This document shows, in pieces, positions 54,593 through 63,292 of a stretch of 64,000 nucleotides of DNA. The notes below the pieces were generated by a model. It was given only the letters and a program-made list of their open reading frames with translations, searched no databases and had not been told where the DNA came from. The translations under genes and the position numbers were made by a program. Origin of the DNA: Streptomyces sp. NBC_01237 (lineage in GTDB: Bacteria > Actinomycetota > Actinomycetes > Streptomycetales > Streptomycetaceae); contig NZ_CP108508.1 in assembly GCF_035917275.1 (NCBI RefSeq), positions 310,001-374,000 of the forward strand. Direction: 5' to 3'. The first letter of the stretch is position 1; each line of letters begins with the position of its first letter.

Positions 54593-56144
54593 ACCCGTAC
54601 AGGAGTTGGACGAGGCCGACCTCGCGGAGTACCTCGATGCCGCCGCGCGTTCGCCGCTCAGCCGCGCCGTCGTCGGACCGGACGGGCAGTCACAGACGTA
54701 CGGCGAGCTCTCCGCACAGGCTGACCGAGTGGCGAGCGTCCTGCACGAGCGGGGCGTCGGCCGAGGGGACAGAGTCGGGCTCCTGATGCCCAAGAGCGTG
54801 CAGTCCGTGGCCCTGATCTTCGGCATACTCAGGCTCGGAGCGGCCTATGTGCCGGTCGATGCGTACGGATCCCCGCAGCGCGCCGCGACCATCTTCGAGG
54901 ACTGCCAGGCGCGAATCATCCTGGCCGACGAACGGTCCGCGGGGCGGCTGGAGGAGGCTGCTCCCCCACTCGCCGCGCGCACGCTGATCACCGGCGACCA
55001 CTGGCCGGACGCGAACGCTTCGGGGAAGCCCAGCTATCCGCGCGCGGAGAAGGACCCCGACCGTCTGGCGGCGCTTCTCTACACGTCGGGGTCTACCGGG
55101 ACGCCAAAAGGCGTGATGATCACCCACCGGAACGCCGTGTCCTTCGTCGAGTGGGCGTCGGCCACGTTCGGGATCACGGAGACCGATGAGGTCGCCAGCC
55201 ATGCGCCCTTCCACTTCGATCTCTCGGTCTTCGATCTCTTCGTGACCGTCAAGCACACCGCGTGTATCCACCTGATCGACACGGATCTGGCGGCCAGCCC
55301 CCGGCACCTTCCCGAGTTCATCGCGAAGTCCGGTATCACCGTCTGGTATTCGGCCCCCGCGATCCTGGGAATGATCGCCGAGTCGCCCCGAGCGGAGAGA
55401 TTCCCGCAGAACAGGCTCAGGCTCGTCCTGTTCGCCGGCGAGGTCTTCCCGATCGACAAGCTGCGGCGTCTGCTCCACCTCTGGCCCACACCTCAGTACT
55501 ACAACCTCTACGGCCCGACCGAGACGAACGTGTGCACCTATTACCGGGTTCCCGAACAGATCCCGGCCTCCCGCACGGCCCCCCTGACCATCGGCCACGC
55601 CTGCTCCCACTGCGACATCATCATCGTGGACGAACAGCTGGAGCCCGTCCCCCCGGGAGAATCGGGGTTCCTGAGCGTCGCCGGCCCCTCGGTCTACCCG
55701 TCCTACTGGAACCTGCCCGCACGTACCGCGGAACGCACATTCCGGTTCGGGGGGCGCCGCTGGTACAACACCGGCGACATCGTCCGGGCGACGCCGGACG
55801 GCTACGCCTTCCTCGGGCGTGCGGACCGCATGGTCAAACGCCACGGCCACCGTATCGAGCTGGACGAGATCGAGCACAGCCTCCGGCACAACGACGTGCT
55901 CGCCGACGCGGCGGTCGTCAGCACCGGAGTGCCCGGCGAGGTCACCATCACCGCGTTCGTCGTGGCCTCCGGCGTCGAGCCCACCAGTGTCGAGCTGCGC
56001 CAGTACTGCCACAGTCGGCTCGCCCGCTACATGGTGCCCGACGACTTCCAGTTCCTGGACGAGCTCCCCCGTACGTCGACCGGCAAGACCGACTACCAGG
56101 AGCTGAGCAGTCGCTGCGAGGTCGCCGAAGCGGTGCGCGGATGA
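54582..56144 (+). CDS. Stand-alone adenylation enzyme, probable L-prolyl-AMP ligase
   Basis: 520 residues of an NRPS-type adenylation enzyme. Cores visible: A3 LLYTSGSTGTPKGVMITH (about 166-183), A4 FHFDLSVFDLFVTVKH, A5 YYNLYGPTETNVCTY, A7 YNTGDIV, A8 GRADRMVKRHGHRIELDEIE and A10 RTSTGKTDY with Lys501. The HFDLSVFDL-KH segment and TVWYSAPAIL stretch resemble the CloN4/RedM/PltF proline-activating group. With the adjacent carrier and flavoprotein this fits proline activation for pyrrole formation; proline specificity is inferred from context and overall look, not from a computed code. Confidence 0.82.
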   Translation: MSGRPVQELDEADLAEYLDAAARSPLSRAVVGPDGQSQTYGELSAQADRVASVLHERGVGRGDRVGLLMPKSVQSVALIFGILRLGAAYVPVDAYGSPQRAATIFEDCQARIILADERSAGRLEEAAPPLAARTLITGDHWPDANASGKPSYPRAEKDPDRLAALLYTSGSTGTPKGVMITHRNAVSFVEWASATFGITETDEVASHAPFHFDLSVFDLFVTVKHTACIHLIDTDLAASPRHLPEFIAKSGITVWYSAPAILGMIAESPRAERFPQNRLRLVLFAGEVFPIDKLRRLLHLWPTPQYYNLYGPTETNVCTYYRVPEQIPASRTAPLTIGHACSHCDIIIVDEQLEPVPPGESGFLSVAGPSVYPSYWNLPARTAERTFRFGGRRWYNTGDIVRATPDGYAFLGRADRMVKRHGHRIELDEIEHSLRHNDVLADAAVVSTGVPGEVTITAFVVASGVEPTSVELRQYCHSRLARYMVPDDFQFLDELPRTSTGKTDYQELSSRCEVAEAVRG

Positions 56145-56218
56145 CCGCGGGAAGGACGACGGCCGCAGGAAAGACCTCGACCACCAGCCCTCACGAACGA
56201 GCAGGAGGACACAGTTCA

Positions 56219-57382
56219 GTGAACGCAGGGGTGGCTATGTGGAGTGGGTGGGACGACCACCGCTCAGCTCTCTACCAAGGCGCGGATCGATTCGCCCGTG
56301 AGGTCCTGAGCTCCGACACCGCCGAACGCGATGCGCGTGGGGAGTTCGACCGGGCCGGCTGGAAACAGTGCGCGGAATTCGGACTTCTGAAGATGCCCGT
56401 TCCCGTGGACCACGGCGGCACGGGTGCGCCGCTGGGCGACCTCCTCGCGGTCATGGAAGGGCTGGGACACGGGACGGAGGACCAGGGGCTCCTTTTCGCA
56501 CTCAACGCCCACCTGTGGACCGTCGTCCTGCCGCTGTCCGTCCACGGAACACCGGCCCAACGAGCCCAGTACCTGCCGATGCTGATGCAGGGATCGGCCA
56601 TCGGAGCGAACGCGTCGACCGAGGACGAGGCCGGGTCGGACGTGTACGCCATGCACACCCGGGCGACACAGGACGGCGACAGCTACGTCCTGAACGGGAC
56701 GAAGAGCTACATCACCAACGCGCCCGTGGCCGACCTCTTCGTCGTGTACGCGACGGTGGACCCGGCGCTGGGCGCTCTGGGAGTGACCGCCTTCCTGGTC
56801 GACGCTCGGACACCGGGACTCCATCAAAGCCCCCCGGTGGAAAAGATGGGAATGCGCACGGCTCTCATGGGACGCATCACGCTGAAGGACTGTCGCGTCC
56901 CCGCGGACGCAGTTCTCGGCAGGCCGGGACGCGGTGTCAGCATCTTCGACGGCGCGATGGAGTACGAACGCGGCTGCATACTCGCCACCTCCCTGGGGGC
57001 CATGCAGCGTGAACTGGAACAGTCCATCGAGCACGCCCGTACCAGAAGGCAGTTCGGGCGTCCGATCGGAAAGAACCAGGCGGTCTCCCACCGCATCGCG
57101 GACATGAAAGTCACGCTGGACGCCGCCCGCGAACTCATCCATCGCGTCGGTGCGCTCAAAGATGCCGGAAAGAGCATCGCAATCGCTTCGGCCGCCGCGA
57201 AACTGTTCGTATCCGAGGCCTATCTCAAATTCTCCGTCGATGCTCTGCGAATTCAAGGAGGCCGAGGCTACCTCACCGGAGCCGAATCCGAACGACACCT
57301 GCGGAACTCGGTCGCCTCCGTGCTCTATTCAGGAACGTCCGACATTCAGCGCAACCTCATCGCCACTCATCTCGGCCTCTGA
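56219..57382 (+). CDS. Acyl-CoA-dehydrogenase-like flavoprotein, probable prolyl-carrier dehydrogenase
   Basis: 387 residues from GTG 56219, ten bases after AGGAGG; ATG 56141 (overlapping the previous stop) would add 26 residues. Acyl-CoA dehydrogenase pattern: ANASTEDEAGSDVYAMHTRA, YVLNGTKSYITNAPVADLF, TRRQFGRPIGKNQAVSHRIADM and RIQGGRGYLTGAESERHLRN. The usual catalytic Glu position in YEGT is Ser (LYSGTSDIQR), but a Glu is present in AMEYERG, where isovaleryl-CoA dehydrogenase has its base. In CloN3/RedW/PltE-type systems this enzyme oxidises prolyl-S-carrier by four electrons to pyrrolyl-2-carboxyl-S-carrier. Confidence 0.82.
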   Translation: MNAGVAMWSGWDDHRSALYQGADRFAREVLSSDTAERDARGEFDRAGWKQCAEFGLLKMPVPVDHGGTGAPLGDLLAVMEGLGHGTEDQGLLFALNAHLWTVVLPLSVHGTPAQRAQYLPMLMQGSAIGANASTEDEAGSDVYAMHTRATQDGDSYVLNGTKSYITNAPVADLFVVYATVDPALGALGVTAFLVDARTPGLHQSPPVEKMGMRTALMGRITLKDCRVPADAVLGRPGRGVSIFDGAMEYERGCILATSLGAMQRELEQSIEHARTRRQFGRPIGKNQAVSHRIADMKVTLDAARELIHRVGALKDAGKSIAIASAAAKLFVSEAYLKFSVDALRIQGGRGYLTGAESERHLRNSVASVLYSGTSDIQRNLIATHLGL

Positions 57383-57578
57383 CCGGGACACCACCGAATC
57401 CCGGCGAGGTACGCACCGCCTCGCAGAAGAGAACCGCGCGGCGTCCATCGGTCTCCCCCGCAGCCGGCACCGGGCCGATGTGACTGCTTTCCCATCAACC
57501 GGAACGCTGTAAAGCTCCGTGACGAGGCAGCGGGATTCCTCCGCCCTCGGTCACCACGATCGGCCTGGACGGTCCGAT

Positions 57579-57609
57579 GCCCAGCACCATCGATCCGATG
57601 GTGCTGGGC
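57579..57609. terminator. Bidirectional terminator hairpin
   Basis: GCCCAGCACCATCG (57579-57592) pairs perfectly over 14 bp with CGATGGTGCTGGGC (57596-57609) around a 3-base loop. It lies between the 3' ends of the pyrrole-type operon and the convergent aminotransferase and can serve both. Nothing else is visible in 57383-57769. Confidence 0.85.
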
Positions 57610-57769
57610 GGTGCCGTCCGTCACCGATCGGGTGCCCGGGGGCGGTTCGGCGCCCATGGAGACGATGCGGCATCCATGACCGGCGGGGTGGGTCTCCACG
57701 ACCCGTGTCTCCTCCCACGATGAGCAGGCAGACGTGGACGCCGAGAAAACGGGTCGTTCGCGTGAACGG

Positions 57770-59212
57770 CTACGCCTGGGGCTTCAGCAGGGCCAGTGCC
57801 TTGCTCACCCTGTCGATGGCTTCGCAGACCTCATCGGGCTGACGGGCGCTGAAGCAGAGGCGGAAGAAACCGGGCTCGGAGCTGTGCATCACACCGCCGG
57901 GAAGCAGCGACACCTCGGTGGGCGCGGTGCGGAGGTAGTCGAAGAGGCACTGCTCCCTCGGGTCCAGGTCGTCTGCAGTGAGCGGGAAGGGCGTGGCGTC
58001 GCCCTGGTTGGGCGGCACGCACAGGTCGAGATAGTCCCGGAGGTCGAGCCAGAAGAACTGCGCCGCGTTGTCGCCGTCCTGGTGGATGTACTTGATGCGG
58101 TGGTGCTCCAGACGGGCCTTGACCTTGTCGAAGCTGGCGCTGAGGAGGTCACGGTAGGTCCGCATGGCGTACGTCGTGTACAGCTCGGATCCCGGGCCGT
58201 TGACGGAGGCGGTGAGGACGGCGCCGACCACGTAGTGCTTGAGCGAGTCGACGGGCGTGAACCAGGACATCGGGTGCCGTTTCTCCGCCCCGGTGTCCGT
58301 GCTGCCCAGCATGGCGTCCTGGACCACGGCGTTCTGGGAGACGATGAATCCGGTGCGGAAGCCGGAGAGCCCGAAGTCCTTGGCGAAGCCCCAGACGACG
58401 TGGATGCGACTGGGGTGCTCGGCGTAGGCGTCCAGGGCCACGGCGCTGGTGAACGGCGTCGTGATGCCGGCGAGTTGGGAATGGCAGTAGATCTCGTCCG
58501 AGATGATGTGCAGGTTGGGGTCGCCGAGCGCCCAGGCGTAGATCTCTTCCAGCAGCTTCTTGGAGTAGTTGACACCCAGCGGGTTGTGCGGGTTGGTGAG
58601 GACGAGCAGCCTCGGCGCCCTGCCGGTCCGCCTCTTGTGCTCCTCGTACTGTTCCTTGATGAGGTCGAGGGTGAGCTGGAAGGCGTGAGGGCCCTCGGTG
58701 GGAAGGTGCACCGGGACGCAGGTCAGCTTGGGACGCTGCTCGAACGACCAGTTGAAGCCCTGCCAGTACGGCGCCGGAATCAGCACCGCGTCGCCGTCCA
58801 CCAGTGGCGGCGGACCGCTGGGCTCACTGTTCTTGAGCGCGAACGCCAGGCACTCCAGCGCGGAGGCGACGCCCGCCGTGCCGAAGACATGATCCGCCGG
58901 TACGCGGCGGCCGAACGCCTCAGTCAGCAGGTCGGCCACCTGCTGACGCAGTTCCGGGGTGCCGTACGGGGAGAAGTAGTGGATGTACTTCTCGGGCAGC
59001 AGGCTCGTGTTGGCGAACACCATCTTCTGCATCGAGTCGTCGTAGACGAGGACGTTCTCCGCCACGGACAGGTCGATCGCGGTGTCGGGGGCCACATGGC
59101 GGTGGTAGAAGGCGAGCGCCTGCTCCAGGTCGGGCATGCGCGCCAGAAGGGCGGCGGCTTCCGCGGGTGAGGTGCTCGGGCTCTGGCCGGTGGAAACGGG
59201 ATTGGTCGTCAC
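57770..59212 (-). CDS. PLP-dependent aminotransferase, class I/II (ACC-synthase-like)
   Basis: 480 residues. Fold-type I features: IDLSVAENVL, YSPYGTPELRQQVADLL-like FSPYGTPE, LVLTNPHNPLGVNYSK, SDEIYCHS and the PLP Lys in VWGFAKDFGLSGFRTGF (about Lys278), then SSxxxR-equivalent region further on. The DFGLSGFR block and SAENVL opening are closest to 1-aminocyclopropane-1-carboxylate synthase-like enzymes. It is convergent to the pyrrole-type operon and may supply or use an amino acid in the same pathway, but that is inference. Confidence 0.85.
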   Translation of the reverse strand: MTTNPVSTGQSPSTSPAEAAALLARMPDLEQALAFYHRHVAPDTAIDLSVAENVLVYDDSMQKMVFANTSLLPEKYIHYFSPYGTPELRQQVADLLTEAFGRRVPADHVFGTAGVASALECLAFALKNSEPSGPPPLVDGDAVLIPAPYWQGFNWSFEQRPKLTCVPVHLPTEGPHAFQLTLDLIKEQYEEHKRRTGRAPRLLVLTNPHNPLGVNYSKKLLEEIYAWALGDPNLHIISDEIYCHSQLAGITTPFTSAVALDAYAEHPSRIHVVWGFAKDFGLSGFRTGFIVSQNAVVQDAMLGSTDTGAEKRHPMSWFTPVDSLKHYVVGAVLTASVNGPGSELYTTYAMRTYRDLLSASFDKVKARLEHHRIKYIHQDGDNAAQFFWLDLRDYLDLCVPPNQGDATPFPLTADDLDPREQCLFDYLRTAPTEVSLLPGGVMHSSEPGFFRLCFSARQPDEVCEAIDRVSKALALLKPQA

Positions 59213-59612
59213 GGTGCTGAGGTTCCCTGTCCTGGTAACGGTCCGACGGGCCGTGCGACGAACCTCTCATTGGGTCGCGCACGCATGGGGCAAGCGGACC
59301 ACGCGCCCGGACGGCTGCCGATGCTCGGCAGCGGTCCGGAAACAAGGCGGGGCAGGCGTCCAGCGGCTTGACCAGCGGGTCCACGGCGACTGAGGCACAC
59401 AGCCGCTACACCCGAACGAGTGCTGCTGGACGCCGGCATCGCCTCAGCAGCCTGGAAGCAGGGGAATGCTGTCTGTCGCCGGCCGACGCATTGTTGTCGA
59501 CCGACGTGTGTCGCCGACCGCGAAGTGGCGGCCGCCGCTCGTCTGCCGACCGACGGGGGCCGCGGCCTCAGCTCTGAAGGTGCACATGCGGCCGCCGCCG
59601 AAGGAGAGCGCC

Positions 59613-59762
59613 GTGACGGGATCCGTCGCCCGATTCGATGAGCTCGCGGACTGCCTCGTCGTCGGTCCTTGCCCACGGTGCGGTCAAGAGGAACTTGAGA
59701 TCTGTCCACACAAACAGATCATTGAGGCCCTCGCTTCTCCTTCGGCAGGGAACTTCGGGTGA
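59613..59762 (+). CDS. Small Cys-rich protein, 49 aa
   Basis: GTG 59613 follows an excellent AAGGAG site. The product contains GPCPRCGQEELEICPHKQ, a CxxC with a further Cys-Pro-His that could bind one zinc. Its 3' end overlaps the convergent MarR gene by 44 bp. Too short for a family call; ribosome site and motif are the only evidence. The preceding 59213-59612 shows no gene. Confidence 0.45.
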   Translation: MTGSVARFDELADCLVVGPCPRCGQEELEICPHKQIIEALASPSAGNFG

Positions 59763-60225
59763 GCAAGCTCGAAGGGTCCCGCTGTGCGGCAACGGCCTCG
59801 TGCACGTTCAGCAGAAAGCGCTGGACTGTTGCGAGCTCCGTGTCGGAGAAGGTCCGCGTCGCGGCGACGATCTCTGTGATCAGCGGTCCGAAGAACGACT
59901 GTCCGAGGGTGACTGCCCCTTCATCGACTTCGAGCAGCACACGGCGTCGGTCGCGGCCGTCCCGTGTGCGTCGCACATGGCCGAGTCTCTCAAGCCGGTC
60001 GACAAGGGCCGTGGTGCCCGCGGAGTTCAGGCCGAGCTGCTGCCCGAGCCGGCCGGGCGTCGCGAGCGTGTGCGTCCGAGCGGCGTCCAACAGACAGATC
60101 AGAGCGCGCAGATCGGTCGGGTGCAGGCTGTTGCGTTGTGCGAAATCGGCTCCGAGCAGATCCAGTTCGACGGTGATGGCGCGTAGTTGATGAACAACCT
60201 GCTGCCCGTTCACTTCTTCATCCAT
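59719..60225 (-). CDS. MarR-family regulator
   Basis: 168 residues from ATG 60225, with GGAAGGGCGG just upstream. Winged-helix DNA-binding region: DLRALICLLDAARTHTLATPGRLGQQLGLNSAGTTALVDRLERLGHVRRTRDGRDRRRVLLEV, including the wing DGRDRR typical of MarR. C-terminal helices for dimerisation. A perfect palindrome is located 39 bp upstream, between this gene and the divergent hydrolase, so it probably represses both and responds to a small ligand. Confidence 0.9.
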   Translation of the reverse strand: MDEEVNGQQVVHQLRAITVELDLLGADFAQRNSLHPTDLRALICLLDAARTHTLATPGRLGQQLGLNSAGTTALVDRLERLGHVRRTRDGRDRRRVLLEVDEGAVTLGQSFFGPLITEIVAATRTFSDTELATVQRFLLNVHEAVAAQRDPSSLLTRSSLPKEKRGPQ

Positions 60226-60263
60226 GCCGTTCCGCCCTTCCACGATCGATCCCGCACGCATAA

Positions 60264-60282
60264 TATCTCGTTCGACGAGATA
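60264..60282. promoter_or_regulatory. MarR operator
   Basis: TATCTCGT-TCG-ACGAGATA is a perfect 19-bp inverted repeat in the 90-bp gap between the divergent MarR and hydrolase genes. Size and position are typical of MarR operators. Confidence 0.75.
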
Positions 60283-60315
60283 CTCGGTCAGCGACCTACT
60301 TCTTCGAGGGCGTCC

Positions 60316-61164
60316 ATGACAGCGGACCTGACTCGCTTTCTGGCGGCGCACGACGCCGTCCTGAACCAATGGCCCGTGCCCGTCGACCGGATGGACCTGA
60401 CGTCGGTGTACGGCACGACGCGGGTCACCGCGTGCGGCCCCGTGGACGGGGAGCCGTTGGTGCTCCTGCACGGTGGCGGCGTCACCTCGGCAGTGTGGTA
60501 CGCGAACGTGGCCGACCTGAGCCGCACCCGGCGCGTCTACGCCGTCGACCGGATCGGCGAGGCCGGCCGCAGCCTGCGCGGGGGCCGCCCCGTCCGGACC
60601 ACAGACGACCTTCTCGACTGGCTGGACGGCGTACTCGACGGCTTGGGCGCGGGACGCGCCGACCTGTGCGGGCACTCCTACGGCGGATGGATCGCCCTCG
60701 CCTATGCTCTGCGCACACCGCGGCGAATCCGCAGGCTCACCCTCCTCGATCCCACCCAGTGCTTCGCCGGGTACAGGGCCGGGTACCTGCTACGCGCCCT
60801 TCCCATGCTCATCCGGCCCACCGCCCAACGGGCCCGCGCGTTCCTCGCCTGGGAGACCGATGGCGCGGAAGCCGACCCCGCGTGGCTGGACCTGTACGGG
60901 CTCGCCGCCGAATTCCCGCGTACGAAGGCCGTCGTGGGCAAACGCCCCAGGCCCCGGCAACTGCGGGGCTCGGCAGTCCCCACGCTGGTACTGCTGGCCC
61001 AGGACAGCAGGGCACATGACATTCGGCGCGTCGAGGCGGCGGCGCGGCTCCACCTGCCACACGTCCAGACCGCAGTACTCCCAGGTGTCTCGCACCACGG
61101 CATCCCGTTCACCCGGGCCACAGCACTCAACAGCATGGTCCTGGACTTCCTCGGCAAACCGTGA
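60316..61164 (+). CDS. Alpha/beta hydrolase
   Basis: 282 residues from ATG 60316. Oxyanion region LVLLHGGGVTS, nucleophile elbow GHSYGGW (Ser), acid in the LVLLAQDSRAHD region and catalytic His in PGVSHHGIPFTRA. A cap-type insertion lies about residues 155-220. Divergent from, and likely repressed by, the MarR protein. Substrate unknown; an esterase or thioesterase role for the adjacent biosynthetic genes is possible but unproven. Confidence 0.87.
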   Translation: MTADLTRFLAAHDAVLNQWPVPVDRMDLTSVYGTTRVTACGPVDGEPLVLLHGGGVTSAVWYANVADLSRTRRVYAVDRIGEAGRSLRGGRPVRTTDDLLDWLDGVLDGLGAGRADLCGHSYGGWIALAYALRTPRRIRRLTLLDPTQCFAGYRAGYLLRALPMLIRPTAQRARAFLAWETDGAEADPAWLDLYGLAAEFPRTKAVVGKRPRPRQLRGSAVPTLVLLAQDSRAHDIRRVEAAARLHLPHVQTAVLPGVSHHGIPFTRATALNSMVLDFLGKP

Positions 61165-61575
61165 ACCGGACGGGGAGACGAATCCGGACTGGATCCTCAA
61201 CGCTCAGCCGATGGACACGTACAACAGCGAAACCGGTGTCGCCGTGGGACTGCGGAACGAAGGGTCGCCCCGAAACATCGCATCCACCCGCATCCGATAC
61301 GCCCAGGGGGCTCGGGTCGTGCCCGCGGCGGACGCGATCGATCTCACCAACCCGAACGGGGTCTACCTCATCGCACTGCGGCACCCCTGACCGGAACGGT
61401 ACATCCGCCCGCCCCGGACGTTCCCGCGTGCCACCTCGCGCACAACTGCCGTCCGGACAAGCCCCTTTGGCCGGAGGCGGCACACACCATCAGCGGCCTC
61501 GAACACTGTCAGTACAGGCTCTGTCGGTGTTCCATCGGTTGCCGTGCGGCGTGCGCATCGTCATAGTCTGGCCGA
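61165..61575. other. Intergenic region with a doubtful short reading frame
   Basis: A frame continuing from 61170 to 61390 (DWILNAQPMDTYNSETGVAV ... RYAQGARVVPAADAIDLTNPNG) has a plausible protein look and could start at ATG 61211, but no ribosome site is visible. It may be the 3' remnant of a lost gene. Nothing else is seen. Confidence 0.3.
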
Positions 61576-62169
61576 ATGCCCTTCGCAATCATTTTCCAGC
61601 GATTACGGCTGTGGCCGATCGCTCTTCTGGCGGCGTCGTGCACCGGCATCGCCTCAATGTCACCTCACGTACACGCCGCAGCAGCTCCAACAAAATGCGT
61701 GAACGGAAAAAGGGACTCGAAGTCGTACTCGTCCGTCGATGACCGGGAGATCAGGTGGACCGAGGCTTCGAAGTACGACAAGGCGCGCACGTGGGCGCAG
61801 TCCCGCTGGTACACCTCGAACTATCGTCTGAACAAGGTGAAAGTCGCACCAGATGACGCCCTGACCAGCAACGACCTGCACTGGAAGGACAAGAAGAAGG
61901 CCGACGGCGCACTCGCGACATGGGAACGCCACGGCAATATGGGCGCGACGGACTACATTTATCTCAACAAGCAATATCTGGACGGCCGTGGAGACTGGGC
62001 CTCCGACTACTGGCGAAAGGCAGCAGCCGCACACGAGTTCGGTCACGCACTCGGTTTCTGCCACAAGGGCCAGGACATGAAATCACTCATGACTCCGAAC
62101 ATGAGTGAGGTGGCGAGCAATCAGCCAACCGATCATGACCGCAACGCCTACCACAGACTCTGGGGATGA
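61576..62169 (+). CDS. Secreted matrixin-like zinc metalloprotease
   Basis: 197 residues. Signal peptide about 1-37 (LRLWPIALLAASCTGIASM ... HAAAA). Zinc motif HEFGHALGFCH: His153, catalytic Glu154, His157 and the third ligand His163, followed by a Met-turn-like LMTPNMSE, all in the metzincin order. The protease domain is small, like snapalysin-type or short matrixin proteases, and no propeptide with a Cys switch is clear. Its TGA is followed directly by the next gene (ATG 62171), so the two are co-transcribed. Confidence 0.85.
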   Translation: MPFAIIFQRLRLWPIALLAASCTGIASMSPHVHAAAAPTKCVNGKRDSKSYSSVDDREIRWTEASKYDKARTWAQSRWYTSNYRLNKVKVAPDDALTSNDLHWKDKKKADGALATWERHGNMGATDYIYLNKQYLDGRGDWASDYWRKAAAAHEFGHALGFCHKGQDMKSLMTPNMSEVASNQPTDHDRNAYHRLWG

Positions 62170-62170
62170 G

Positions 62171-62767
62171 ATGCGAATCAGTCGGGGAATCGCCGTGATG
62201 GCATCGGCCGCCGCCGTCATGACCGCAACGGGGTACGGCGCGTACCTCGGCCTGGCAGGCTCCGAAGGCTCTGCCAGGGCCGGCCGGTCGGAGTCACTGC
62301 GGGTCCCCGACCTTTCCAGGGACGAGTACGTGGCACACGCCGCTCAACTCCTCTTCCACGGCACGGTCATCAGCAGGACCGGCCAGCAGCTCACCGATGA
62401 CAACGGCGACATGGAACAGCAATGGCTCGTCGAAGTCGAACGGTCGTTCAAAGGCAACGTCGGCGGAAAAATCGAAGTCAACACCAACGCCTTTCTGGAG
62501 TCCGGCAAGGAGCTTCCGGACCCGGGAGTTCCGGCAATGAGGGTCGGCGGCCAGTACGTCTTCGCGGGCGTATGGAACGACGCGGACGGCCGGCTCGAGG
62601 TCTACGGCGGCACGGCGGGCATCCACGCCTCAAGAGGACTGGAAAAGCCTGACCCGGGGCCGCGCCTTCGAGGCCCGCAGGAGGGCGACACAGTCGAACA
62701 GCGCTGGGCATACGCCGTGGCCCACGCCGGCCCGGCCCCGCACACCTCGTCCGATTCCGACACCTGA
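62171..62767 (+). CDS. Secreted protein of unknown function
   Basis: 198 residues from ATG 62171. N-terminal signal or anchor (GIAVMASAAAVMTATGYGAYLGLAG). The body is a predicted beta-rich domain: LLFHGTVISRTGQQLTDDNGDMEQQWLVEVERSFKGNVGGKIEVNTN, reminiscent of small OB- or TIMP-like beta barrels that follow 'F.G.V......W.V.V...wKG......v.v.T'. Placement directly after a secreted metalloprotease makes an inhibitor or chaperone role worth considering; this is inference. Confidence 0.7.
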   Translation: MRISRGIAVMASAAAVMTATGYGAYLGLAGSEGSARAGRSESLRVPDLSRDEYVAHAAQLLFHGTVISRTGQQLTDDNGDMEQQWLVEVERSFKGNVGGKIEVNTNAFLESGKELPDPGVPAMRVGGQYVFAGVWNDADGRLEVYGGTAGIHASRGLEKPDPGPRLRGPQEGDTVEQRWAYAVAHAGPAPHTSSDSDT

Positions 62768-62961
62768 CCTCGCTGCGAGATCCCATCCCGCGTCGCCCGT
62801 GCGAGCGGACCGGCGACGTCCCTGCCGCAGGGCGCCGCTCTGCGCACGCCCGCCCATGAGGCAGCCACGGCCGGTTACCCGGCCGCCGATGCCCGCGGTC
62901 CGAATGTTCCCGATGTTTCGGGCGAGGTCCCTCTCCGGTGCCGGCCCTCCGGCCCTACTCC

Positions 62962-63162
62962 TCGCGAAGATCTCCAAAGACGCGCGGCACCCACTGGTCG
63001 AGCTGGGCCCGAAGACCGCCGCCGACGTGACGCCGAACGCCGGCAGCGGTCCGGCGTCGTCACAGCCGTCGAGGTAGTCGACATCAGCCCGGCCGCCAGC
63101 CATCGCGCAACCCGCTCAGCGATTACCGCGGCTGCCCGGTCAAGGTCGATGACGTACTCCAT
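62962..63162 (-). pseudogene. Possible decayed small gene
   Basis: Leftward from ATG 63162: EYVIDLDRAAAVIAERVARWLA, then in a second frame DVDYLDGCDDAGPLPAFGVTSAAVFGP, then in a third QLDQWVPRVFGDLREE and stop. Each block looks like protein, and together they would make about 66 residues. The two frameshifts suggest a relic. Family unknown. Confidence 0.35.
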
Positions 63163-63292
63163 GAGCGGATCGCCCCCACTCCGACGCACTGTTCCACCGA
63201 GGCCGGGCAGTCGGCCCCCACTCCCCCGCGTCGCCGGACTGGGGCCGCCACGCCACCACGACGCCCCCGGGACGTACGGGACGACCCGTCCA

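Noticed and set aside
55262..56218. N-terminal extension of the dehydrogenase frame back into the adenylation gene
   Set aside because: This stretch is the out-of-frame shadow of the adenylation enzyme; the AGGAGG-preceded GTG 56219 gives the normal family length.
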